A DNA stretch of 64,000 bases from positions 1 through 64,000 of the forward strand of contig JAZKJV010010135.1 of NCBI GenBank assembly GCA_037367405.1, read 5' to 3'. The position numbers were made by a program, and so were the translations under genes. Shown one piece after another: positions 25,203-35,144 of the stretch. Position 1 is the stretch's first letter. Every line of letters begins with the position of its first letter. Under the pieces are notes generated by a model that worked only from the letters and a program-made list of their open reading frames with translations, did not search any database and was not told the DNA's origin. This stretch comes from Ottelia alismoides. Lineage: Eukaryota; Streptophyta; Magnoliopsida; Alismatales; Hydrocharitaceae.

Positions 25203-26578
25203 AGAGAATACGAACAGATGTGTGGAATCAACTCACACAATACAATGCAAACAGACTCCTTTGAATAGATTCGCCAACTCAACACGTGAAAGCCGTAAGA
25301 GTTCGGCTTATTTATCATCTTGTCGATTTTAAGTTAGTGATTCAAACAATCCTATACAGGCTCACAGGTGTAGTCTCCTAAGGTAGTTCAAGTTCAAGCC
25401 GACGGAATACACCAACTGGAAGCAAGGCTACTTCTTCTAATGGTTGGAGGCAAGTGCTTGTCGCAATAATAAGACCCTAAGAGTTAGTCCAAGCGTTTAG
25501 GGCACAAGTCTAGGGATTTTTTACTCTAATCCTTCGGGGCTACGTGCTCACCCACTCTATCTGGGGCTAAGTACCTGCAAACAATGAGGGTTTTACTGCT
25601 TGTAATACAAGATTGATTTTATTCCAAATTTTTAGGTCAGTTTACACCAATTCAATCCTAATTTTAGAGTTGGTTATCACTTTGAATTATGTGACCACAC
25701 GCATCGTCTAATGTACAATCCCTTTTCTTTTTTCCTTTTTCCTTAAGTTCGAAAAAAGTGAGAGAGAAAGCGAAACAATGGAATGCTATCAAAATTCAAT
25801 GATGCATGCAGTCGTTTAGGAATACTTACAGTGATTCCCAACACTCTCTATGTGGAGGTAAAACTAAATTTATAAAAGTTACATTATATGATGCAAATTG
25901 AGAAAATTCACACCTAAACAATAATTCTATTGGTGGTGAACAAATCAATTTAGTTTGACTAGGTAGAACATTGTTTATGTGCGTCTCATGAATCTCCTAA
26001 CATTTTTGCAATTGTGAATCTCATGGGATCAGTTCCGTATCTTAAGCTACAATAGAGATCAAGCAATAAATGACCTAAGATCTGTCTATTTAGAGTAGTG
26101 CCTAAATCTAAATCACCACTTAAGTTGAGAATCACTCTCAACACAAACACACACACAATAAATAAAGAAATAATGATCGTGTTTTACATGTGTGAGATCT
26201 TCATTGAGAACTGCTGTAAAGGGGCAATTAATTATAACACAATTAATTAACAAAATTACATAAATACTACATAATTAGAGGATAATACACTACTACTTAA
26301 TCTTGCTAAAAAGATCTCTAAGTACAATCACTTTGCGGTCTTTACGGTTGAAGCTCCAACATCCTTGCCTATGTTGTCCTTCGGTTGTCGTCGGGTTTGC
26401 GATCCCTTCCACAAAACAATCTAATGGTTAGATAGTTCTCAAAAGAAGTAAGAGTCTAGTCCACAACAAGTGACAAACAGCACCTAGACAATCACAAGGA
26501 AAAGGCTTAACTTAAATAAACCTAAAAATCATTAAAATAAATATTCTAACCGAAATAAATCACAAAAATACGTCATGT
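25203..26578 (-). other. 5' leader of element E
   Basis: Non-coding sequence between the primer-binding site and gag on the minus strand. No ORF over 100 codons on the coding strand. It does not obviously share the leader blocks seen in A and F. Nothing else recognised. Confidence 0.5.
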
Positions 26579-26595
26579 CCCTGGCAACGGCGCCA
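26579..26595 (-). other. tRNA-Asp primer-binding site of element E
   Basis: The minus strand reads TGGCGCCGTTGCCAGGG, two bases after the LTR end (...TTTCATCA, then GA). It is complementary to the 3' end of plant tRNA-Asp with one mismatch near the end. Confidence 0.85.
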
Positions 26596-26597
26596 TC

Positions 26598-29321
26598 TGA
26601 TGAAACATTAAATGCATAAGTTAATATGCATCTGTTGTAGCACAAGCACTTAGTATACCATACAGAACAAAGTCAAATTCTCTGTGAGGAGGACTCTGCC
26701 TTAATTTATACCTGAGAAGTTTAGGATCGGATACAAAGACAAGAGCAATTCTATGATTTAATTCAAGCACCGGATATTTAATTTAAATGGTGAAAAGGAA
26801 AACTAGGGTAAGATAATGCACAAATAAAAGCTATTGTAAATTTTAAAATATTTTTTTATTCTTTTAATTTAAATGAAAATATTAAGACAAAGACAAACAT
26901 AATAATGCATATAACAATAAAACTCCCGAATATATCAATGAAACACTCGCTCAATGATAAGTAATCCAATTAGCAAAGTTAATAGGTCTCAACTCATGTA
27001 ATTGATCGAAGTTTAACTTTTAGATTTACAACAAATAGATGTCTCCAAATAATGAATTAGTGAATGACTAACCAGGAATAACGAGTGAAATCATGTATTA
27101 AAGGTCCAAATTAGTTAATTTATCAACTCATAAATTAAATGGTTGAATTGGAATACAAAGAGTTAAATTTCAATTCAATTAATGAGCCCATAGTATTAAT
27201 TAATCCCTCTAATAACGATTACTTGAATTGAAACTCAAATAAATCATTCAAGCATTCCAACATGCAGAGAAGTGAACAAGCTTCCAAACGAGACCAATTT
27301 CACTCGAATTGGATCTATATTTTAAATGATATTCAATGAAGTATCCAGAGACTTATTTGCAACAAAATAATTATTTCAACTACTGAATGCTTTCAAACAG
27401 ATGTTGCAAGTATATAGCTGCAAATAAGAAAACCCGTCGAGGAATACAATAAAAATAACAACAATTCGAGTGAAAGGGCTAATATGCAATTACAGTAAAT
27501 TGCAGGGTCTGGAATGTCAATTCCAAGATGAGTGCACACACTGCACGTGACAGATCCCAAGTCTAGGCTTGGAAGGAGCGACTCGGGCCGCGTGTTATAT
27601 GTGGGCACCTAGACTCGAGTTTGAGAAGTTTGAACCACAAATGTGAGGCAGCGGCTTGGAAGAGCATGTGGCCGATAAGAACCGTAGGATTTCGCCCAAT
27701 GTAGGGATCCAACGGTACCTGCTTGTCGGTGTCGTCGTCTCCTTCCTCCGTAGGTGGTGGCGGAGGGGTTGGCCACTGGCGATGCTTGGATTCCTCCTCC
27801 TAGCTCCTCTGTGAAAGCTGAAGGTTCATAAACATTCGTGGACGTCTAGTGAAGACGATGGTGAGGTCTGAAGGGAGCAAGAAGCTTCCTAGACTGTTGG
27901 CGAAGCAACTCCTCTGACAAAGAAGTCGGAGATCGGAGAGCTCCTCGAAAACCCGATCATTGACCCTATACACCTACAAGGGTTACGCACGAGCGCAAGA
28001 CCAAAACGGGGCATATGGAATGGAATGGAGGCTCTATGAACGCGATGGATGTGAGCCCTAAATGGGTTATCCTCTTCGTGCAGAAGAGGATACTGGGTCG
28101 GGTTGAACTACACAATGGAGAAACAACAAACTTAACCAGATAAGATGTATAAATGATGAATGATCAGCTATGGAATACAAGATCTTAGATCAAAGTTTCG
28201 TACTGGAACTCATATGAATAAGTAGACGAAAACATAAGGAAAATAAGATCAAGGAATCTTACCTGAAACGGAGGATGAATTAGTGATGGTTTGAAGAAGA
28301 ATCAAGCCTCAATACGAAGCTTTGAAGCTCCGTTGATCGTCGTTTAATGATTTTGGGCTCAAGAATCGAAGCTCAAGTAGTGATTAATCACTGCAACACA
28401 TTGGAGGAGATGTGGATCTCGCCGAAGCTTGGTCTCTGTTGTGGCTTCACTTCACTAGTGTTCGTTGTCACAGAACAAAGGGAGAAGCTAGGAAGTTGGC
28501 TCGCAAAATGGCAGATTCCCGTAACTGATGGAGGAGAAGCCCTTTTGTGAGGGTAGAAGATGGCAGAGATGAAGTAATTGCTAATGGATTCAACCACCTC
28601 CAACCGGTGATAGGGAAGACTATAGGAGAAAGTAGGCGGTTGGCGATGATGAAGGTCATTCGTTGAAGGAATTGGAGGTGGTTGATAAGCAAGAGGTAAC
28701 AGGAGGAAGTTGTGATAATTGGGAGACGTTGTGGTTGAAGCGACTCGCATCTCTTCAACAAGATGGGGATGGAGGTTGAAGGAGGTTTGGCAGAAAAAGG
28801 GGCGGGCCACGTGGGCATCTGCGGAGATGGCGCGTGGCCCAATCAGAATTAAGATAATAGAGGAATCAAAGATTATTAGAGATAAAATAGTTAGGAATCG
28901 AATCAATAAAAATGGTGAACATGAACTACAATTTTCATAGAAGTCAAAGAAAAAAGAAGTCATTTGTACATAGATAAAAATTGAACAAATAATAAAATAA
29001 ATAAAAAAACATTTTCTTTTATTTTCTTTTCTCATCATTTTTTGATTTTTGAATATAAATAATGATAAGTTAATTAAACCAAGATTATTCATACTTTATT
29101 TGATTTTTAATGGGAAAGAAATACATAAAATAATAATCCTATAAGAAGTTATATAACATAGTATAATTAGGGCTATTTATATACAACACATAAGTTAATA
29201 ATTAAGGTTAATTGTCAATGCATCTTGGTGATTTTCTTAAGTAAGAGAGATAATAATATTATTTATTGATGATAAATATAGGATTTATTATGGATTCAAT
29301 TTTTAACCCCGTAATGTCACA
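26598..29321 (-). mobile_element. 5' LTR of element E, minus strand
   Basis: Its 3' end (TG...CA rule) is fixed at 26598 by the primer site. The outer edge is uncertain: either the TCATCA at about 29036 or ...GTAATGTCACA at 29321. Layout is as in the other LTRs, with a GC-rich core at about 27540-28850 and AT-rich flanks. On the minus strand a strong donor CAG|GTAAGATT (GT at 28262-28261) and an acceptor TTGTAG|GTG near 27969 may mark a leader intron. The long open frame at 28388-29092 has no similarity I recognise and is treated as chance. Confidence 0.65.
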
Positions 29322-29399
29322 ATTTTTTTGAGCATCCTCGTGTTTGGGGTTGGGAAGTCCTGGGGTATATTCCCCGAACTAGGCCTTACTTCCATCTCG

Positions 29400-29800
29400 T
29401 TTAAAGCGAAACTTGGATTTAATATAAGAGATTCAAGAGAGTCGGGATCAGAGGTATCATTGATGAAAAGAGAAACACGATTTCTGTATAGGAGGTACTA
29501 GCCGTAGCGTCTGTAACCGGGGGCTGATTTGCCATGCGCAGGGATAAGAGTTTGCCAAAAACCTTAACAATGTTATTTAGGACATATATACCTATCGTGC
29601 AAGGAAGGCCATAGATTGCCACCCAATAGGCTTGAACCTCTCTACTTTTTTAGCCCCAAAAGAAGGGGACCATTTGTAAAACCAAACCTTTGATCCATCC
29701 ATCATTGTCCGGGAGGTATGCATAAGCTTGGAAAATCATGCTTCGGTGTATCAACTCGAAAAAAAAATACTAAGTCGTCTTGCAATCGTGTTTGACATAG
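29400..29800 (-). pseudogene. LINE/retrotransposon ORF1-like (DUF4283-type) fragment
   Basis: On the minus strand one frame with a single stop reads MIFQAYAYLPDNDGWIKGLV, then VQAYWVAIYGLPCTIGIYVL, then NNIVKVFGKLLSLR. The W-V-x-I-x-G-L-P signature followed by a leucine-rich helix resembles the DUF4283 domain found in plant LINE ORF1-type proteins. No zinc knuckle follows. The match is short and the call is tentative. Confidence 0.4.
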
Positions 29801-30074
29801 ACCTTTTTCAACTTGATAACTTGTAGTTACTCATCTAAGTAAATACATCTATGACTGTTACTATTATGAGGATCATCTCGAAAGGAGCTAAACATTAATT
29901 TTAAAACTATCTGCTGCATGTAAAATTATACAAGGAGTAAACTATCCAAATACAAATAAACGAACTCGCATTACAACAAAATAAAACCATACCAAGGAAT
30001 AATTAGAGGACCCGTTTTCATATCTTCTTAAGCTAATTAGGTAAGGTAATTAAGTTTATCAAGGAATAAAACCA

Positions 30075-30272
30075 TTACCCTTTCGTGTCCCTGCATGGAT
30101 CTGTATATCGAGCATCGTCTGCTGTGGGCCAATAAATAGCCTTCCTGAAATCGGCATTGCTGTTCGATTCCATTATAAGCATGGGACTCAGAACCGGTGC
30201 TTCCAATTGGAGATAAATGGCACCTCCTGTGAGCTTTCCAGATGTGCCCCCTTTTTCCATGCTATGTGCCAT
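30075..30272 (-). other. Short unrecognised open frame
   Basis: 65 codons on the minus strand, containing GKLTGGAIYLQLEAPVLSP and YWPTADDARYTDPCRDTKG. I do not recognise it. It could be a terminal exon fragment of a duplicated gene or chance. There is no upstream exon in view, and 29800-30530 otherwise holds nothing identifiable. Confidence 0.2.
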
Positions 30273-30531
30273 TTAGGCCGTTGCATATATGAAGCCATAC
30301 ATACGCATCCACATTCATTGCAGACCTAACAATTTTATCTTATATAATCATTCTAATTACTATTGTGAACTCAGAAATATCGCGTGCGTGATGACAGGAA
30401 GTGCCCTTGTGTTTGCTGGGTAGGAGAGTAGGAGGAGGTGCTCCCCATGGTGAGAGGATCGTGTCCTGTGTTGACCTTCCGATCACGATCGGACGGTTCT
30501 CATAGAGAGCCCACTATCCCCAGCCCTCTAA

Positions 30532-30914
30532 GGGTGTGTTTGGTATGTGGGTTTAGGTGGGTTAAACCGGTAGCTGGTAACCCATTTTTGGGTTTCGGTG
30601 TTTGGATAGATGGTTAAACTGGGGGTGGGTTAGAAGTCTGTTTATTATGATATGATTGTATTGAAGTTTGAAAAAGTGAGTAGTTATTGTGATGTGATTA
30701 TATTGAAGTTTGAAAAAGTGAGTAAAAGTGGAGTAGTTTATACTTTTTATATGATATGATGGTATAATATATTATTTTTTGATGGAATTGATGATGGGGA
30801 ATTAATTTATTTAATTTTTTAAAAAGATAAAAAATGGGGCCCACATAGGAGTGCAAAAAAATAGGGTGGGGGGGGGGGCGAGGAGGTAAACTCCCTCTTG
30901 TGCCGAACGGCACC
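30532..30914. mobile_element. Tourist-like (PIF/Harbinger) MITE
   Basis: 383 bp bounded by TAA on both sides (30529-30531 and 30915-30917). Left end GGGTGTGTTTGG and right end, as complement, GGTGCCGTTCGGC are imperfect inverted repeats of the Tourist type. The interior is non-coding, with a near-repeat of TGATTGTATTGAAGTTTGAA (about 30652 and 30696) and a G-run of 13. A PIF/Harbinger transposase lies 25 kb away in the same window; no specific link is shown. Confidence 0.75.
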
Positions 30915-31050
30915 TAAGAGAATCGTCCAAACCCGCTCAGACAGTCCATTGTAATGTACAACATGTGTTATTACAGCAGGCAATCCAAGTCCGCTCTCCA
31001 TATGGTAAATACGTGTCATGCTTATGTCAGGTAGTGGTGATGTTCGCAGC

Positions 31051-31761
31051 TAGGGCTGGCTATTGAGTCACGGCTCGATGAGCCAAGCTCGGGCTCGGCT
31101 CGATAAGGGCTCGTGAGCTTGGCTCATTAAGCTATGGAGTCGAGCCCGAGCCAGATTTTTAGGCTCGATAGCTTATCGAGCCGAGCCCGAGCCGAGCCCT
31201 GCTCAGCTCGATAACTCAATAACGTGTTCGATAAGGAATATGTATATATTCTATTTGTGAAACTACAATGATTTTTATTTGTATTTGTTTTGCAACAACA
31301 TTGTTAATGGTGGATTATGTGTTTATGTTGTTTATGTAACAACAATGTTGAGTGGACTATGTTGTAGACTTGGATTTTCTACCTTTTATCTATGTTAATC
31401 TAGGTTATAGTTAGATATTTAGTATTTTTTTCTTTTTTATTAACAAGCAGAATTTTACAATATATATTATAATTTAACTTTTATATACAACTTGGATGGT
31501 GGCTTATTGGTAAGATGGATGATCTTTAATAAGGAGATTTTTGGTTCGAGCCCAGGTAAAACACTTTTTCACCAAAAAAACACCCATTTCCTTAACGAAC
31601 CTGAATAGGATTAAGCCCAGATCTGGCTCGATAAGGGCTCGAGCCCACCGAGCTCGAGCCCGAGCCAGCTCGGCTGGGCTTGATCGAGCCTGAGCCCAAT
31701 TGGGTTTATCGAGCCCGAGCCCAGCCCTGGCTCGGCTCGTTAGGCTCGATAGCCAGCCCTA
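31051..31761. mobile_element. GAGCC-rich hAT-like non-autonomous element
   Basis: Terminal inverted repeats TAGGGCTGGCTAT...ATAGCCAGCCCTA. Flanks TTCGCAGC (31043-31050) and TCCACAGC (31762-31769) match at 6 of 8 positions, with two transitions, as an aged 8 bp hAT target duplication would. Both ends, about 190 and 150 bases, are packed with GGCTCGA/TCGAGCC and GAGCCCGAGCC words that can fold on themselves; the middle is AT-rich. No ORF. Confidence 0.75.
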
Positions 31762-31984
31762 TCCACAGCAGGTCTTTTGGATATGTATAGGTCATGAATG
31801 TTTTTTTGGTCTAAATGGAGAGTGTTTTGATGCTAATGCTTCATTTCGATAAGGAATTACTGGCTACAACTGCATTCACATGTTTCGAAGAAAGAACAGA
31901 TCAAATCCAATTGCTGCAAAGCATTTCAATCAGGGAGCGGTTTCTCTGTTGTGCATTGATCCTAGCCGTTTTTTTTTGCAGAAT

Positions 31985-32150
31985 CTTAATCAAAATTTTA
32001 ACTTTATAGATTAAGTTCGTAGATTAAAATTTTAATCAAGAGGAGCTGCTCCCTCCCTTTCTGTCCAACGGTTGTAAAATTTTAATGAAGAGGAGATTAA
32101 AATTTTAATCATCGACCCTCCACTATCTGTCCAACGGTTGCAGATCATGC
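31985..32150. repeat. Duplicated palindromic module upstream of the kinase gene
   Basis: Two diverged copies of a unit: ATTAAAATTTTAATCA, GAGGAG or CCCTCC stretches, then CTGTCCAACGGTTG. Copies start near 32022 and 32092; a third half-copy GATTAAGTTCGTAGATTAAA precedes. ATTAAAATTTTAAT is a perfect palindrome. It lies about 240-400 bases before the start codon of the kinase and could be promoter sequence or a decayed element. Confidence 0.5.
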
Positions 32151-32311
32151 TTTGATTCGTAATTACCGCCATCGTCGGCATGATCCACCGCATACATTAA
32201 TTATGTTATAAACGCCCTACCGAAACTCCAAATTCTCGCCGAGGAGACCATCTCGTCCCTCCTCCAACCACGATACGCCACGTCAGCACCAAGCAGACCC
32301 CTCCCCCTTCC

Positions 32312-32318
32312 TATATAT
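32312..32318 (+). promoter_or_regulatory. TATA box of the kinase gene
   Basis: TATATAT within CTTCCTATATATTC, 70 bases before the ATG at 32388. This leaves room for a leader of about 40 bases, rich in CT/CTCC, as is common in monocot genes. Upstream (32215-32300) contains GATACGCCACGTCAGC, with an ACGT-core element. Confidence 0.6.
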
Positions 32319-32387
32319 TCTTCTACGCCGTCTTTGACGCCATACTAACGCCCTCCTCCTTCTCCTCCGCCGTTCCTACGCCGGCAG

Positions 32388-33694
32388 ATGGCCCTCCTTC
32401 CGGCAATCCTCCTCCTCCCCGCCGCGCTCTCCCTCGCAGCCACCTTCGCCTACTGCTTCTTCTTCCGTGGGCTCCTCCGGCGTCACGGCGGTGGCGACGA
32501 CAACGACGGCGTTCTCCCCACTGCCAAGGTCATTGACGTCGTGGAGAAGCCGGAGGAGAAGCTCAAGTCGATCTCGTCCGTGGATAGGTACACGTGGGAA
32601 GATATCCGACGCATGACGGGGGGCTTCTCGACGTCGGCGGTTATCGGGCATGGTGGGTTCAGCACGGTTTACCTGGCGAAACTGCCGGACTCCACCATGG
32701 GAGCGGTGAAGGTGCACCACGGCAGCGAGAGGCTCCGGTGCGCCTTCCCGCGCGAGCTCGAGGTGCTCCTCCGCGTCCGCCACGAGAATATAGTAACCTT
32801 GTTGGGTTACTCCGACGACCAAGGTGACCAAAATATCCTTTCTTTTCCTTAATGGTACAGATAAATTTTGGTTAAAAAAAGTAGGGATCTCTCTGTTATA
32901 TTCCGCATAACGAGGAAAAGAAGAACTTGTACTTTCTCTGGGCAAATCATAGCTCCTTTTTTGCTTTCTATGCCATCGTTTAAAAATTATTTCCGGATAT
33001 ATTTTCATTAAAACCCCTGAAAAATCTGTGTATTTCTTATGCCACAGAACAAGGAAGCCTGGTCTTCGAGTACGTCCCCGACGGGACCCTCCACGACCGG
33101 CTCTACGGCTCTCCAGCTCTGCGGTGGTGCGACCGGATGTCGGTGGCCTTCCAGCTCGCGAATGCCCTCCACTACCTCCACGAGAGCTGCGACCTCCCCG
33201 TCGTTCACAACGACGTCAAGCCGTCCAACGTCCTCCTCGCCGACGGAGAGGGTCTTCGCGTCAAGCTCTGCGACTTCGGCTCCGCCACGATGGGATTCTC
33301 CGCCGCCATCTCGCCAGCACGACAAGCGGCCATGGTGGGCTCACCGGGGTACGTGGACCCGCACTACGTCCGTACGGGCATGGTGTCCAAGAAGGGAGAC
33401 GTGTACGGCTACGGGGTCCTGGTGAAGGAGCTGATGACCGGGAGGGAGGCCTTCTCCGGCAATAACGGGAGAAGGACGGAAGCGGCGGAGGGGTGGGTGG
33501 TGGACGGGAGGCTGGGGAAGGAGTACGTGGAGGAGGAAGCAGAGACGATGGCGGATGTGGCGAGGTGGTGCATGGGGGAGCAGCCGAGCATGAGGCCGTC
33601 CATGAAGGAGGTGGTGGAGGTGATGAAGGAGAAGGTGAGGTCCTGCGCCTTTGGTGGCAGATCTGACAGAGGACGGGGGAGGAGGAAGGTGTGA
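32388..33694 (+). CDS. Receptor-like kinase, At1g33260-type, non-RD, two exons
   Basis: Exons 32388-32823 and 33048-33694, with intron 32824-33047 (CAAG|GTGACC ... CCACAG|AACAAG) in phase 1, give 360 residues. Residues 4-27 are a hydrophobic membrane segment followed by RGLLRR, with almost no outer domain, so the protein is probably a membrane-anchored cytoplasmic kinase. The kinase domain runs from about 68 to 342: glycine loop IGHGGFSTVY 86-95, Lys108 in GAVKV, Glu123, catalytic loop HNDVKPSN 199-206 (Asp201 present, Arg replaced by Asn, hence non-RD), DFG 221-223, GSPGYVDP 243-250 and MRPS 327-330. The usual APE Glu is not evident; DPHY stands in its place. The Arg/Gly C-terminus GRSDRGRGRRKV is unusual. 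The gene is very GC-rich. Substrates are unknown; non-RD receptor kinases are often tied to innate immunity, which is only context here. This is the one intact host gene in the window. Confidence 0.9.
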
Positions 33695-34022
33695 AACAGC
33701 ACAGACATGATGGGTGGGGTAGGTGGCATAATTGGGATCGTGCATGGGTCTGCCCTCAGAAGCACGGCGAGCTGCATGGCGAAGAGGAGGTCACGTCAGT
33801 GCGGGAGATCCAGGTCAAGTCAGCGGAGCTCATGTGGTCGAGAAGAGGAGGGGTAACTTTGCTTCTGCGCTCCTTGGATCTCTACAGGGAACTCGTGATT
33901 TTGAGATGTGTGATCTATGTTGGGGTCGACAGGAACCCATGCCCATGTTTTCTTACCTTCTTCTGCGCTTGTTTTGTACATAAGTTTTTTTCTGAGCGAT
34001 CTTGACCTTTCGATATCGATCG
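33695..34022 (+). other. 3' flank of the kinase gene
   Basis: Contains the probable 3' UTR. Short open frames at 33691-34005 have no recognised content. TTTTGTACATAAG near 33970 could be part of a polyadenylation region, but no single signal is convincing. Confidence 0.4.
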
Positions 34023-34025
34023 GAC

Positions 34026-34478
34026 CACTGCAACAAAATTAGGTTATAGTCGTGTTTTTTTTCCAAATTCCTTCATTAAAACAGTCGGTGTTAAATATTT
34101 AACGATCATATTTTTTGTTTTAAAATAATTTTTTATATTTGAAACTAACAACGAATATAATTTACATTGCTATATCTTTAGCGACTATTTAAATAGTGAC
34201 GCTTATCAGTTGTTATTTTTCAAAACTTTAACTAATTATCGCTAAATCTTGAACTAATAAGCCAACGATAATTAGTTAAAATTTTCAAAATAGCAACGGA
34301 TGAGCATCGCTATATAAATCATCGCTACTGATTTATAGGCAAATATGATATGTGTTGCTAAATTTAAGTATAAAAAATCATTTCACAATGAATAATAATA
34401 TCGTTATATATTTAAAAATGGCTGATTTAGTAACGGATTTTGAAAAAAATATTACTATAGCTTAATTTTATTGCAGTG
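34026..34478. mobile_element. CACTA-type MITE, 453 bp
   Basis: Ends CACTGCAACAAAATTA and TAATTTTATTGCAGTG are inverted repeats of about 16-25 bp with few mismatches. Flanks GAC (34023-34025 and 34479-34481) form a 3 bp target duplication. CACTG...CAGTG ends and a 3 bp duplication are diagnostic of the CACTA/CMC superfamily. Subterminal regions repeat short words such as TAGCGA and CAACGA in both directions. No coding capacity. Confidence 0.85.
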
Positions 34479-34879
34479 GACGAATGATGTGTTAGAGATG
34501 TGTAATTTCTGGAGTATTCTGAGTAGAAGACAGAGGCAAAGAAGGTGGCACGACCGATAATCCAGATGATATATTACAAAGGTAATTCATCGGAGCAATT
34601 GCTTGAACTTGCTCAACGGTGATTATTGTCGAGATATCGAGAAGGGGAAGCAGCTGATGGAGTCTAAAATGTATTTTCCTCTTCCAAAGTTTTCAATTCA
34701 AGATCATAAATATCGTCGAGCCCTAACATGTTTATTCAATAGGGAACATTGAAGAGCTTGTTGTATGACCCCCCCCCCCCCCAAGAACAGGGATTTGATT
34801 TCCCCGATAAATGAGCCAGGGCGGGAGTCTAGCTCATTCTTTATATTCCCAGAACGTTGTATTTATTACTATATTCCTA

Positions 34880-35144
34880 GCAATGAATCACATAACAAAG
34901 AATATTTTTTGACTTTTTTATATAATCGTTGCAAAATTTAGCAACATTTAAATACACAAAATTTAACAGATATACCAATGGATAAATTATTGTTATATGA
35001 TCTTCAGCAACGAATAGGACATTCAATGCTAATTACAAGAATAAAAATGAATTTTGCAATACATAATATTCATTATATTCTTAGCATTGGAAGATATTGC
35101 AACGAATATTCAGAATATTCGTTACCATAGGTTTTGTTACAGTG
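34880..35144. mobile_element. Second CACTA-like terminus, left end not found
   Basis: The right end GTTTTGTTACAGTG at 35131-35144 matches the terminal pattern of the neighbouring MITE. The preceding 260 bases carry the same subterminal words (GTTGCAAAATTTAGCAAC, GCAACGAAT). A matching CACTG start was not found to the left, so it is probably truncated. The interval 34479-34880 holds a run of 14 C (about 34769) and nothing else identifiable. Confidence 0.5.

Noticed and set aside
28388..29092. 234-codon minus-strand open frame
   Set aside because: It lies inside the LTR of element E, in low-complexity F/I/S-rich sequence with no recognised domain. LTR cores of this family give similar chance frames.
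32376..33008. Minus-strand 210-codon frame across the kinase first exon
   Set aside because: Antisense shadow of a GC-rich exon; the sense strand carries a clear kinase with correct splice sites.
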